Shown: positions 40,134-48,029 of the stretch, piece after piece
How positions within the stretch are numbered: position 1 is the first letter of the stretch
Layout: each line of letters opens with the position of its first letter
Assembly: GCA_913775975.1 (NCBI GenBank)
Contig: CAJYLQ010000018.1
Location: 1 to 64,000 of the forward strand
Direction: 5' to 3'
DNA: 64,000 nt
Source of the DNA: an uncultured Sphingomonas sp.
GTDB lineage: Bacteria; Pseudomonadota; Alphaproteobacteria; Sphingomonadales; Sphingomonadaceae
Notes under the pieces: generated by a model
Told to the model about the DNA's origin: nothing
What the model saw: only the letters and a program-made list of their open reading frames with translations
Database searches by the model: none
Position numbers and translations under genes: made by a program

Positions 40134-41075
40134 ATGAGCAGCCCCGACCCTTATTCCCCTGCCGCGTCGCAAGGCCGGCGCTGGCTGCCATTGCTGCTGA
40201 CGATGATCGCGGCGTTGGCGCTGGGTGTCGCCCTGTCTACCTATATTCAGCATCGCGGATTCGACCTGGCCGCGACGTTCGGGCTGGGCGACAAACAGGC
40301 GAACGCCAGGCAGACTAACGAGGCGGCGGCGGGCTATGTCCCCGCGCAGCCGCTGGGCCTCGGCGGCCAGACGCCCGCGATCGATCCGGCGACGCTGGTA
40401 ACGCGAGAGGCCGCGCTTGCCGGGCAGTTGACCGCGCTGGAAGCGCGAACCGCCGCCGTCGCCACGGATGCCGCCGCCGCCGGCGCGCAGGCCAGCCGGG
40501 CGGAGGCGCTGATGGTCGCCTTCGCCGCACGGCGCGCGATCGACCGGGGCACCGCGCTCGGCTATCTTGAGGAGCAACTGCGGAGCCGCTTCGTCGCGGT
40601 GCAGCCGCGCGCCGTCGCGGTGATCATGCAGGCCGCGCATCAGCCCGTCACGATCGAGGATCTGCGCCAGGGCCTGGATGCGATCGCCCCCGCGCTTCAA
40701 ACCGGCGCGGATCGCAGCTGGCTGGACCAGACGCGGCGCGAGCTGGGCAATCTGGTGGTGCTGCGCAAGGAGGGCACGCCATCGGCGGCGCCGGTCGATC
40801 GGCTCGCACGGGCCCGGCGCCTGCTCGACGATGGGCAGGTCGATGCAGCACGTGGAGAGGTGATGCGCCTGCCCGGCGCCGGCGAGGCGGGGGCATGGCT
40901 GGCCGCCGCACGCCGCTACACGCTGGCGCATCAGGCGCTGGACATCATCGAAACCGCGGCGATCCTGGGTCAGGCCCAGCCTACCGCCGCGCCGCCGCGC
41001 ACCGCCGCCCCGGCCGCCACCGCGGCGCCCGTATCGCCCGGCGTTCAGACCACCACCGAAACATCCGCATCCTGA
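40134..41075 (+). CDS. Mic60/mitofilin-like inner-membrane protein
   Basis: A 313-residue protein with one membrane helix (about 17-38), a helical, coiled-coil-prone central region (about 75-120) and a C-terminal mitofilin-signature-like domain (about 140-265), ending in an alanine/proline/threonine-rich tail. Position directly after hemC-hemD is that described for alphaproteobacterial Mic60, an envelope-bending relative of mitochondrial Mic60. Database names may also read HemX-like. Confidence 0.75.
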   Translation: MSSPDPYSPAASQGRRWLPLLLTMIAALALGVALSTYIQHRGFDLAATFGLGDKQANARQTNEAAAGYVPAQPLGLGGQTPAIDPATLVTREAALAGQLTALEARTAAVATDAAAAGAQASRAEALMVAFAARRAIDRGTALGYLEEQLRSRFVAVQPRAVAVIMQAAHQPVTIEDLRQGLDAIAPALQTGADRSWLDQTRRELGNLVVLRKEGTPSAAPVDRLARARRLLDDGQVDAARGEVMRLPGAGEAGAWLAAARRYTLAHQALDIIETAAILGQAQPTAAPPRTAAPAATAAPVSPGVQTTTETSAS

Positions 41076-41095
41076 CCAGCCGGGAAGGGGGCTGC

Positions 41096-41584
41096 CTATA
41101 GCGTCTGGTACATCACCAGCGCGTCGACGAAGCGGCCATCGGGCAGTCGGAACGCACCGGGCAGTCGGGCGAGGATCGCGAAGCCCATGCGCTGCCACAG
41201 CCGGATCGCCCGTTCGTTGGTGCCGACCACGAAATTGAACTGCATCGCGCGATAGCCGCAGTCCCGCGCATGGCGCAGCGAATGCTCGCACATTCGCGCC
41301 GCGATACCGCGCCCGGTCGCCGCTGCAGCCGTCATATAGCCGCAGTTGCAAACATGGCTGCCGCCCCCGGCCTGATTGGGCTTGATGTAATAGGTGCCCA
41401 GTATCGCCCCGTCCTCGACGGCGACGAACGTCTCCCGATCGTCACCCAGCCAATGGGCGACGGCCTCCGCCTCGCTCATCCCCGGATCGAGCGTGTAGGT
41501 GGCGCCGTCGCGGATCACCGGCAGGATGATCGCCGCGATCGCCGCCGCATCGGCGCGCTCGGCCCGGCGGATCAACATGGCCAT
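41096..41584 (-). CDS. GNAT-family N-acetyltransferase
   Basis: A 162-residue acetyltransferase. The acetyl-CoA loop is ATGRGIAARMCEH and the C-terminal NERAIRLWQRMGF is the usual GNAT ending. The substrate is unknown. ATG at 41584 lies one base after the DUF72 stop; ATG 41578 is also possible. It is co-transcribed with DUF72. Confidence 0.88.
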   Translation of the reverse strand: MAMLIRRAERADAAAIAAIILPVIRDGATYTLDPGMSEAEAVAHWLGDDRETFVAVEDGAILGTYYIKPNQAGGGSHVCNCGYMTAAAATGRGIAARMCEHSLRHARDCGYRAMQFNFVVGTNERAIRLWQRMGFAILARLPGAFRLPDGRFVDALVMYQTL

Positions 41585-41585
41585 G

Positions 41586-42410
41586 TCACGCCCGCGCATC
41601 CTCGTCGCGTCCGATCCGATCGATCAGCGCCAGCGCGCCATGGGGTGCGCGCTCCTTGGCGCCGTTGATGCAGAACAGGAACACCTCGCGCGGAACCTCC
41701 GGCGGCGGTGTATCGGGTGCGGCATAGGGCAGGCCATCCGGCGCGCCGCCCCGCGCCCAGATGCGCGCGCGTTCCGCCCAGCGATCCAGCGCGGCGGGGG
41801 CATAGCCCGCCGGTTCCTCCGCGATGCCATTCTCCAGCCGGATATAGGCGAAATCGCCGGATATGTCGGCCAGCGCCGGGTAGTCGGCGGCATCGGCATG
41901 GACGATCCCGACCCCCGCCGCCCGGCACATCGCGACAAAGCGGGCATCGGCGAAGCTGTCGTGCCGTACCTGCACCGCGTGGCGCAGCGCGACACCGCCA
42001 TGGTGCGCGGGCAGCAGCTTCAGGAAGGCATCGAAATCGTCGGGGTCGAAGCGCTTGGTGGCCATGAACTGCCACAGGATGGGTCCCAGCCGGTCGCCCA
42101 GTTCGACGATCCCCTGGCCGACGAAGCGGGCGATCGATTCCCCCGCCTCCGCCAGAACCTTGCGGTTGGTGACGTACCGCGACGCTTTCAGCGTGAAGAC
42201 GAACCCGTCCGGCACCGTTGCCGCCCAGCCCGCGAACGTCGCCGGCGAAAAGGTCGAGTAATAGGTGCCGTTTACCTCGATCGCGGTCAGTCGCGTGGCG
42301 GCATATTCCAGTTCGCGGCGATGCGGCAGGCCCGGCGGGAAGAAGTCCCCGCGCCACGGCGCGTAGGTCCAGCCGCCGATGCCCACGCGGATCGGTGCGG
42401 TTGCGGACAT
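41586..42410 (-). CDS. DUF72 family protein (YecE-like)
   Basis: A 274-residue TIM-barrel protein of the DUF72 family. VGIGGWTYAPWRGDFFP at the N-terminus, FVFTLKASRYVTN and HADAADYP are family signatures. The function is unknown. The start at 42410 gives the expected N-terminus; the GGDEF gene is divergent, 126 bases away. Confidence 0.9.
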   Translation of the reverse strand: MSATAPIRVGIGGWTYAPWRGDFFPPGLPHRRELEYAATRLTAIEVNGTYYSTFSPATFAGWAATVPDGFVFTLKASRYVTNRKVLAEAGESIARFVGQGIVELGDRLGPILWQFMATKRFDPDDFDAFLKLLPAHHGGVALRHAVQVRHDSFADARFVAMCRAAGVGIVHADAADYPALADISGDFAYIRLENGIAEEPAGYAPAALDRWAERARIWARGGAPDGLPYAAPDTPPPEVPREVFLFCINGAKERAPHGALALIDRIGRDEDARA

Positions 42411-42536
42411 GGAGTCTTCCTTTCGGCAGATATAGATAGCCCCATCGCTGGGACGGATATCGGCGTTCGCCAGCTCGAAACGGCTTGCTAAGGGTTTCGG
42501 CTTAATTGGACGCCCGATCAAGTGTTGGAGGACACG

Positions 42537-43571
42537 ATGGGGAATGCGGGGGCGTCTTTGCGGCGGGGCGGGGCTGATGGCCTGTACCTGCGCATCGGCG
42601 CGTTTCTGGCCGAGCAGCAGCTCAGCCCGGAGCCGGCGCATTATGCGTTTGCCTATGCTGTGCTCAGCCAGCCGGACAGCCAGCTCGCGCGGGAAGTGGC
42701 CGACATCACCAATGGCGGCTTTCGCCTGCGCAAGGACGATCTGGAGCGGTTGGGCTGCAATGCGACAGCGGGCGTGGCCACCGATCCCGCCGCCGCACCG
42801 TCACGCCGCCCCGACGCCGGCTATGACGAACAGGCCGAGGCGCTCGTCGCCGAAACCCAGGCGCAGATGGACGGATTCGCCGACATCGTGCGGGGGATGA
42901 AGGACGACACGCACGGCTTCGGCCGGGACCTGGCGTTGAGCGCGGCCGCGATCGACGACGCGATGCCGGTATCCGAACTGACGCGGATCGCCGGACAGAT
43001 GCTGGCGCGCGTCCAGGATTCGGAGCGTCGGCTGGCCCGCGCGACGGACGAGACGGATGCCCTGCGCATGAAGCTGGCAGAGGCGCGCAACGCCGCGCGT
43101 CGCGATCCCCTGACCGGGCTGGGCAACCGGCTGGCGCTGGCGGAGGCCTTTTCCGAACGGAGCGGTTCCGGGCCGCACTGCCTGGCGCTGTGCGATATCG
43201 ATCGCTTCAAGCGGATCAACGACCAGCACGGCCACGGCGTCGGCGACCGGGTACTGGGCATGATCGCCAAGACGCTGGCGGAATCCTTCGATTCGCATGT
43301 CGTCTCTCGATTCGGCGGAGAGGAATTTGCCGTGCTGCTCACCGGCGTACCGCTGGCGCAGGCGGCCGAACTGCTGGATGCGGCGCGATCCGCGACCAGC
43401 GCGCGGCGGCTGCGCAACCGGGAAACCGATGCGCCGATCGGGGCGGTGACCTTCTCGGCCGGCGTCGTCGCGATCCGTGATGGCGAGACGATGGAAGAAG
43501 CGATGGATCGGGCCGATCGGCTCCTCTACACCGCGAAGGCGCAGGGCCGCGACCAGGTTTGCGCGGGCTGA
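42537..43571 (+). CDS. GGDEF-domain diguanylate cyclase
   Basis: A 344-residue soluble protein. The N-terminal part (1-165) is helical and has no recognised sensory domain; the GGDEF domain (about 178-340) has DPLTGLGNR, CDIDRFKRIND and an intact GGEEF active site, so it should make cyclic di-GMP. The positions of the inhibitory RxxD site before GGEEF are F and H, so product inhibition through that site is unlikely. GGAGG lies six bases before the ATG. Confidence 0.92.
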   Translation: MGNAGASLRRGGADGLYLRIGAFLAEQQLSPEPAHYAFAYAVLSQPDSQLAREVADITNGGFRLRKDDLERLGCNATAGVATDPAAAPSRRPDAGYDEQAEALVAETQAQMDGFADIVRGMKDDTHGFGRDLALSAAAIDDAMPVSELTRIAGQMLARVQDSERRLARATDETDALRMKLAEARNAARRDPLTGLGNRLALAEAFSERSGSGPHCLALCDIDRFKRINDQHGHGVGDRVLGMIAKTLAESFDSHVVSRFGGEEFAVLLTGVPLAQAAELLDAARSATSARRLRNRETDAPIGAVTFSAGVVAIRDGETMEEAMDRADRLLYTAKAQGRDQVCAG

Positions 43572-43670
43572 CGCCTAAATACGGCAGATAACGCCATCGA
43601 AACTGGTGAGATTCGCCAACCGGGAAATTGCCAAGTCTATATTTTGTTCTATTTCAATGGCTTATTGATT

Positions 43671-43686
43671 TGGCACGGTCGCTGCA
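43671..43686 (+). promoter_or_regulatory. Sigma-54-type promoter
   Basis: TGGCACGGTCGCTGCA matches the -24/-12 consensus TGGCACG-N4-TTGCA at all but one position, with the invariant GG and GC correctly spaced. An AT-rich stretch (43636-43670) lies just upstream, as is common for bending proteins. The expected transcript start is near 43697, before two small genes. Confidence 0.75.
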
Positions 43687-43742
43687 ATGACCCTTGCATC
43701 GGGACGCACAGGGCGCCCGGTAAGACAAAAGGGTCCAATATC

Positions 43743-43853
43743 ATGTCGAACACCGTCGAAACCGCCCGCCGCGTTGCCCTCAGCTCGGTCGCCGCGCTGC
43801 TGTTCGCTGCCGTCGCCGTCTGCAGCGCGGTGCCCGTCCTGCCGATCGCGTGA
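43743..43853 (+). CDS. 36-residue membrane peptide under the sigma-54 promoter
   Basis: Starts MSNTVETARRVALSSV and continues with a hydrophobic helix ending VCSAVPVLPIA. AAGGG lies eleven bases before the ATG. It may be a small membrane peptide or a short secreted peptide with a signal-like region. No known family is recognised. The near-consensus sigma-54 promoter and start signal support expression. Confidence 0.6.
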   Translation: MSNTVETARRVALSSVAALLFAAVAVCSAVPVLPIA

Positions 43854-43878
43854 TCGCTCGCCAAACGGAGTACCTGAC

Positions 43879-43965
43879 GTGAAACAGAGCCTGCTTCTGG
43901 TGTTCGTCTCGTTCCTGTCCACGGCCGCGCTGATCGCCGGGACGGGGCTTTACACCACGAGCTGA
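43879..43965 (+). CDS. 28-residue membrane peptide, second in the sigma-54 unit
   Basis: GTG start, reading VKQSLLLVFVSFLSTAALIA followed by GTGLYTTS: a single membrane helix. CGGAG lies nine bases upstream and the gene begins 25 bases after the first small gene. No family is recognised. Confidence 0.5.
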   Translation: MKQSLLLVFVSFLSTAALIAGTGLYTTS

Positions 43966-43981
43966 ACCGCACGCGGCGCGA

Positions 43982-44602
43982 TCAGCCCGCGGCCACCGCC
44001 GCGCCGACTGGCCCGATCGGGGCCGCCTCGTCGCGCGAATAGGTGCCGATCAGCAACCCGGCCGCCAGCACATGTCCGCGCATCGCCGCGATCAGCGCGG
44101 ACCGGCCGGGGTCGCCACCCGGATCACCTGCCCCGTCACCCAAGGCAAACAGCTGGAACGCGTAGCGATGCTCGCCATGGCCACCCGGTGGATCGGGCGG
44201 CAACCAGCCCTCGCGATAATAGGAGTTGCGACCGACATCGCGGCCCGCCTGCCCCTCGCCATCGGCCGCGATCGCACCTTCCGCCAGCGTGCCTGCCACG
44301 GGCGCGATATCCCAGACAACGGCATGGACCAGCGGACTGGGCGTCGGCGAATCGGCATCCTCCACCAACAGCGCCAGCCGTGCGGTGCCGGGCGGCGGAT
44401 CACCCCAGACGAGCGGCGGCGACACCCCCTCCCCATCCGCGGTGAAACGCGGCGGCATCCGCGCACCGTCGGCGAAAGCGGGACTGGTCAGCATCATGCG
44501 CTCCGCTACGCCCAAGCCCTCCTGCGCGACGGCGAGTGCATCGGGCCCGGCGCGGACATTACGCAGCGCATGGCCCAGCCAGCTTGGCAGATGTTCGAGC
44601 AT
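43982..44602 (-). CDS. PEBP-family protein (YbhB/YbcL type)
   Basis: A 206-residue phosphatidylethanolamine-binding-family protein. PPRFTADGEGVSPPLVW, VEDADSPTPSPLVHAVVWDI and HRYAFQLFAL are conserved. An N-terminal extension of about 35 residues precedes the domain. There is no signal peptide. The family's bacterial function is uncertain. It follows the lipoprotein gene by 24 bases. Confidence 0.88.
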   Translation of the reverse strand: MLEHLPSWLGHALRNVRAGPDALAVAQEGLGVAERMMLTSPAFADGARMPPRFTADGEGVSPPLVWGDPPPGTARLALLVEDADSPTPSPLVHAVVWDIAPVAGTLAEGAIAADGEGQAGRDVGRNSYYREGWLPPDPPGGHGEHRYAFQLFALGDGAGDPGGDPGRSALIAAMRGHVLAAGLLIGTYSRDEAAPIGPVGAAVAAG

Positions 44603-44626
44603 CGTCTTGATCCTTTCGCCGAAGGC

Positions 44627-45145
44627 TCAGGCCTGGGGGCAGGCGCCTGGGCGCATGCGGGTTGCGGTGCGGGTGGACCAGCGGCTGCGATCCGCCATCG
44701 CGGCGGCGTCGTGATAGCAGGCCTCAGCCTTTTCGACATTGCCGTCGACCGCGATGAAAACCGTCCAGTTGCGATCACTGCAGTCATGCGGAGCGCAGCC
44801 ATGCACCGCGACTTTGTCCGCCTGCTGGAAGACGGGGACGCTGGTAACGTCGCGGCCGGTGATCTCATGCCGCAGCGGCGCCTCCGGCACGATGTCGATC
44901 AGCGCGTTCGCCACTTCGGTCCGGTCGAAGAAACTGACCCCGGCGACCGCGTCACCCGGTTCATGGCCGACATAGGCGGTCAGCGGCGTGGCGTTGCTCT
45001 GTCCTGCCATGGGCTTCGGCGCCTGCGTCACGGGCGGAACGAAGCCGCTGGCGACGACCTGATCCTCCTTCGCACGACTGTCATCGGCGGGCTTGCACCC
45101 CGCCACCGCCGCGACGCCCAGCATCGCCACCACGATCCGCTTCAT
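44627..45145 (-). CDS. Lipoprotein with Ivy-like CxPHDC motif
   Basis: A 172-residue lipoprotein: signal with lipobox VAGC (cysteine 17), then a soluble domain. VHGCAPHDCSDRNWTVFIAV carries CAPHDC, which closely matches the CKPHDC loop by which Ivy-family inhibitors plug the active site of vertebrate lysozyme, and the following strand VFIAVDGN and EACYHD fit that fold. It is therefore a candidate lysozyme inhibitor. The assignment rests on the motif. The start is at 45145. Confidence 0.7.
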   Translation of the reverse strand: MKRIVVAMLGVAAVAGCKPADDSRAKEDQVVASGFVPPVTQAPKPMAGQSNATPLTAYVGHEPGDAVAGVSFFDRTEVANALIDIVPEAPLRHEITGRDVTSVPVFQQADKVAVHGCAPHDCSDRNWTVFIAVDGNVEKAEACYHDAAAMADRSRWSTRTATRMRPGACPQA

Positions 45146-45234
45146 CCCCTGCCCTCTCGCCTGTTGTCGTTCAGGATGTTCCCTTCGGGAACGCCCGGCC
45201 GCCATGGTCGGTTGCGGGGAGCGGAAGGATCGCG

Positions 45235-45672
45235 ATGCACCCGGGATACGAAGGCCACACGAGGGATCTGGACGCCCCCCGATTTCTGGCGGCGCAGGCC
45301 GACACCTATGAGCGCGCCTCGGCGGAGCTGGCGGCCGGCGCCAAGCGCAGCCACTGGATGTGGTGGATCTTCCCGCAGATCGCGGGGCTGGGTCGCAGCG
45401 ATACGGCGCGCCACTATGCGATCGGCTCGGCGGCCGCAGCCCGCGCCTACCTTGCCCACCCGGAACTGGGCCCCAGGCTGGTAGCGGCGACGCGCACGAT
45501 CGTCGCCGCGCCCGGCTCGGCCGAATCGATCCTCGGCCCGATCGATGCGATGAAGCTTCGATCGTCGATGACGCTGTTCGCCGCCGTCGCGGATGCGCCG
45601 GCCCCCTTCCGCGCGGCGCTCGATCGATTTTTCGGCGGACAGCATGATCCCGAAACGCTCGCCCGGCTCTGA
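45235..45672 (+). CDS. DUF1810 family protein
   Basis: A 145-residue protein of the DUF1810 (calpastatin-like) family. RSHWMWWIFPQIAGLG is the signature near residue 38, followed by SMTLF and FFGGQHDPET. The function is unknown. GGAAGG lies before the ATG. It converges with the YciE gene. Confidence 0.92.
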   Translation: MHPGYEGHTRDLDAPRFLAAQADTYERASAELAAGAKRSHWMWWIFPQIAGLGRSDTARHYAIGSAAAARAYLAHPELGPRLVAATRTIVAAPGSAESILGPIDAMKLRSSMTLFAAVADAPAPFRAALDRFFGGQHDPETLARL

Positions 45673-45692
45673 TGGCCGGACGAGCGATCGAA

Positions 45693-46208
45693 TCACGCCC
45701 CGGCCAGTTCCGCCTTGCGATTGACCTTGCTGCCGGCCAGCCTGGTCAGCTTCTCGTCCGTCGCCTTTTCCTCGGCCAGCGTCTCACCCAGGATCTGTGA
45801 AGCCTCGTCGCGACCAAGTTGCTCGGCCCAGGCGATCAGCGTGCCGTAGCGGCTGATCTCGTAATGCTCGACGGCCTGCGCGGCGGCGGTAAGCGCGGCG
45901 TCGAGCACCGCCTTGTCGGCGACCTCGCCCGCAACCTCATTGGCTTCCTTCACGATGCCGTCGATCGCCGGACAGGTAACGCCCTTGGGTGACAGGCCCT
46001 CCAACTCGAATACGCGTTCCAGCCGGGCGATCTGCCCCTCCGTCTCGCGCAGATGCGTTTCGAATCCCTGGCGCAATTCGGGATCCGTCGCCTTCTCGAT
46101 CATCTTGGGCAGCGCCTTCGTGATCTGCTGCTCAGCGTAATATATGTCCTGCAGCTGATGGACGTACAGATCGTGCAGCGTCGCAATGTCCTTGGAAAAC
46201 AGGCCCAT
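45693..46208 (-). CDS. YciE/YciF family ferritin-like protein (DUF892)
   Basis: A 171-residue four-helix protein of the YciE/F stress family. LHDLYVHQLQDIYYAEQQI, HLRETEGQIARLE and AVEHYEISRYGTL carry the metal-binding Glu/His residues. GAGGAG lies nine bases before the ATG at 46208. Homologues are induced by stress in alphaproteobacteria; here no clear EcfG promoter was seen. Confidence 0.92.
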   Translation of the reverse strand: MGLFSKDIATLHDLYVHQLQDIYYAEQQITKALPKMIEKATDPELRQGFETHLRETEGQIARLERVFELEGLSPKGVTCPAIDGIVKEANEVAGEVADKAVLDAALTAAAQAVEHYEISRYGTLIAWAEQLGRDEASQILGETLAEEKATDEKLTRLAGSKVNRKAELAGA

Positions 46209-46393
46209 GGCGGATGCTCCTCGCGGTGGATTGGGAATGGGCACCACGCGCGTTCGACCGTCGCGTGGTGTGATGGGGCAACGGCCCGCCCCTCGCCCCG
46301 GTTGCATCCCCACCCGGCAATTCACGATGATCGAGGTTAAATGCCGGATGCCCCGAAACGTTTTCTCAATGACTATTGGTTAACCGTGTCAGC

Positions 46394-47005
46394 ATGTTGG
46401 ACAGCGACATGCCTCAGCCCGACGACGACGCCCCGGCCTCGTCAGAGCGCCGCGCCGGCAAGCGCCACAGCGCCGTGCTGCTCGTCGGAAAGGTGACGCG
46501 CGGCGACGCGGTCAGCGCCTGTCTGGTCCACGACATTTCCGCGGGCGGACTGATGGCGCGCTTCCCCACCCCGCCGGAGGTGGGAGAGGTGGTGACGATC
46601 GAGGTGCGCGGCCTGCCGCCCACGCGCGGCACGGTCCGCTGGGTGCGCGGGCCGAAGGCGGGCGTGCAGTTCGATGCGCCCCGCGCGATCGAGGACGTGT
46701 TCCACATGGCCCGCGCGGACGGATCGCTGGCGCGTGCACCGCGCTTCGGCCTGTCGATGCCCGCGACGGTGCGGCTGGAAAGCGGGCGTTTCGCCGCGAC
46801 CGCGATCGACATCTCCGCGGGCGGCGTAAAGCTCGCCATGCCCGATTCGACCGTGTTGGAGGTCGGGCAGACCGGGCAGCTGACGCTGACGGCCACGGGG
46901 ACGGTGATGTTCGGCCGCATCTGCTGGGTGCGCGAGGGCGCCTGCGGCTTCCGCTTCAGCAGCGCGCTGCCACTCGCCACGCTGGCGCAGATCCTGGCCC
47001 AATAG
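46394..47005 (+). CDS. Tandem PilZ-domain protein
   Basis: A 203-residue protein with two PilZ domains. The first has the arginine stretch RRAGKRH and DISAGGLMARF, the second RFGLSMPATVRL and DISAGGVKLAM. The first RxxxR and DxSxxG together are the cyclic di-GMP site; the second lacks the arginine pair and may not bind. The ATG at 46394 is used; a TTG at 46376 and ATG 46409 are in frame. Confidence 0.88.
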   Translation: MLDSDMPQPDDDAPASSERRAGKRHSAVLLVGKVTRGDAVSACLVHDISAGGLMARFPTPPEVGEVVTIEVRGLPPTRGTVRWVRGPKAGVQFDAPRAIEDVFHMARADGSLARAPRFGLSMPATVRLESGRFAATAIDISAGGVKLAMPDSTVLEVGQTGQLTLTATGTVMFGRICWVREGACGFRFSSALPLATLAQILAQ

Positions 47006-47007
47006 CG

Positions 47008-48015
47008 TCAGCGCCTGACGTCGAGCCCCCCGGCCAGATAGGCGTCGATATCGGCCTGCCGGAACAGGCTGGCATCGCCGGGCAGCGAATGCTTCAGCGC
47101 CGCCAGCGCCAGCCCCGTCGCCGCCGCCGAAGCCGCATCGCCGCCCTGCCGTAGCGCATGGAGCACGCCCGCGGCGAAGGCGTCTCCGCCGCCGATCCGG
47201 TCGACGATGCCCGCCAGCACCACCTCCTCGGTCTGCGCATGGCCGTCGCGCGTATCCACCCGGGCCGACAGGCGATGCAGGTCGACATGCTCGACATGCC
47301 GCGCCGTAGAGGCGATCATCCGCAGCCGGGGGAAGGCCTCGAACGCCGCCTCCGCCGCACCGCGACGCCGCGCCTCCGCCTCCTCCGGAAAGTCCCGGTC
47401 CAGCAGCAGCGCGATATCGCGATGGTTGCCGAACATCAGGTCTGCATGGTCGACCAGCCGGGTCAGGATCGCGCGCGGGTTCGAATCCCACCGCTCCCAC
47501 AGCTTGCCGCGCCAGTTGCCGTCGAACGAGACGGGGATGCCACGCGCGCTGGCCGCCTCCGCCGCCGCGATCGCGCTGTCGGCGGGGACCGGCCCCAGCG
47601 CCGGCGTGATGCCCGACAGATGCAGCCGATCCACCCCCTTTAGCAGTTCGTCCCAGTTCCACGCCGATGCCGGCGCTTCGGCAAAGGCGGAACCGGCGCG
47701 GTCGTAGATGACCTCCGTCGCGCGCATCCCCGCGCCCGACGTGACGAAATACAGGCCCATCCGCTCGCCACCGTGAAGGATCGTCCGCGTATCGACACCA
47801 TGGCCGCGCAGCGTCGTGACGGCGGCGCGGCCCAGATCGTTGTCGGGCACCAGCGTCGCCAGCCCCGCATCATGTCCCAGCCGCGCGAGCTGCGTGACGA
47901 CATTCGCCTCCGCACCCGCGACCCACACGTCGAGGCGCGGCGTCTGGAGCAGCAGCTCGCGCCCCGGCGGCGACAGGCGCAGCATGACTTCGCCAAAGGC
48001 CAGGAACTTCCCCAT
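47008..48015 (-). CDS. kdgK: 2-dehydro-3-deoxygluconokinase
   Basis: A 335-residue PfkB-family kinase. FGEVMLRLSPPGRELL at the N-terminus, VAGAEANVV, SFDGNWRGKLW and the C-terminal catalytic GGGDAFAAGVLHAL are typical of KdgK, which phosphorylates KDG from uronate breakdown. It follows uxaC by 14 bases. Confidence 0.92.
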   Translation of the reverse strand: MGKFLAFGEVMLRLSPPGRELLLQTPRLDVWVAGAEANVVTQLARLGHDAGLATLVPDNDLGRAAVTTLRGHGVDTRTILHGGERMGLYFVTSGAGMRATEVIYDRAGSAFAEAPASAWNWDELLKGVDRLHLSGITPALGPVPADSAIAAAEAASARGIPVSFDGNWRGKLWERWDSNPRAILTRLVDHADLMFGNHRDIALLLDRDFPEEAEARRRGAAEAAFEAFPRLRMIASTARHVEHVDLHRLSARVDTRDGHAQTEEVVLAGIVDRIGGGDAFAAGVLHALRQGGDAASAAATGLALAALKHSLPGDASLFRQADIDAYLAGGLDVRR

Positions 48016-48029
48016 CCGATCTTCCCCCT

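Noticed and set aside
46209..46393. EcfG-type general-stress promoter upstream of the YciE gene
   Set aside because: A CGTTT occurs on the minus strand, but the upstream half reads GTTAAC rather than GGAAC, so the match is too weak.
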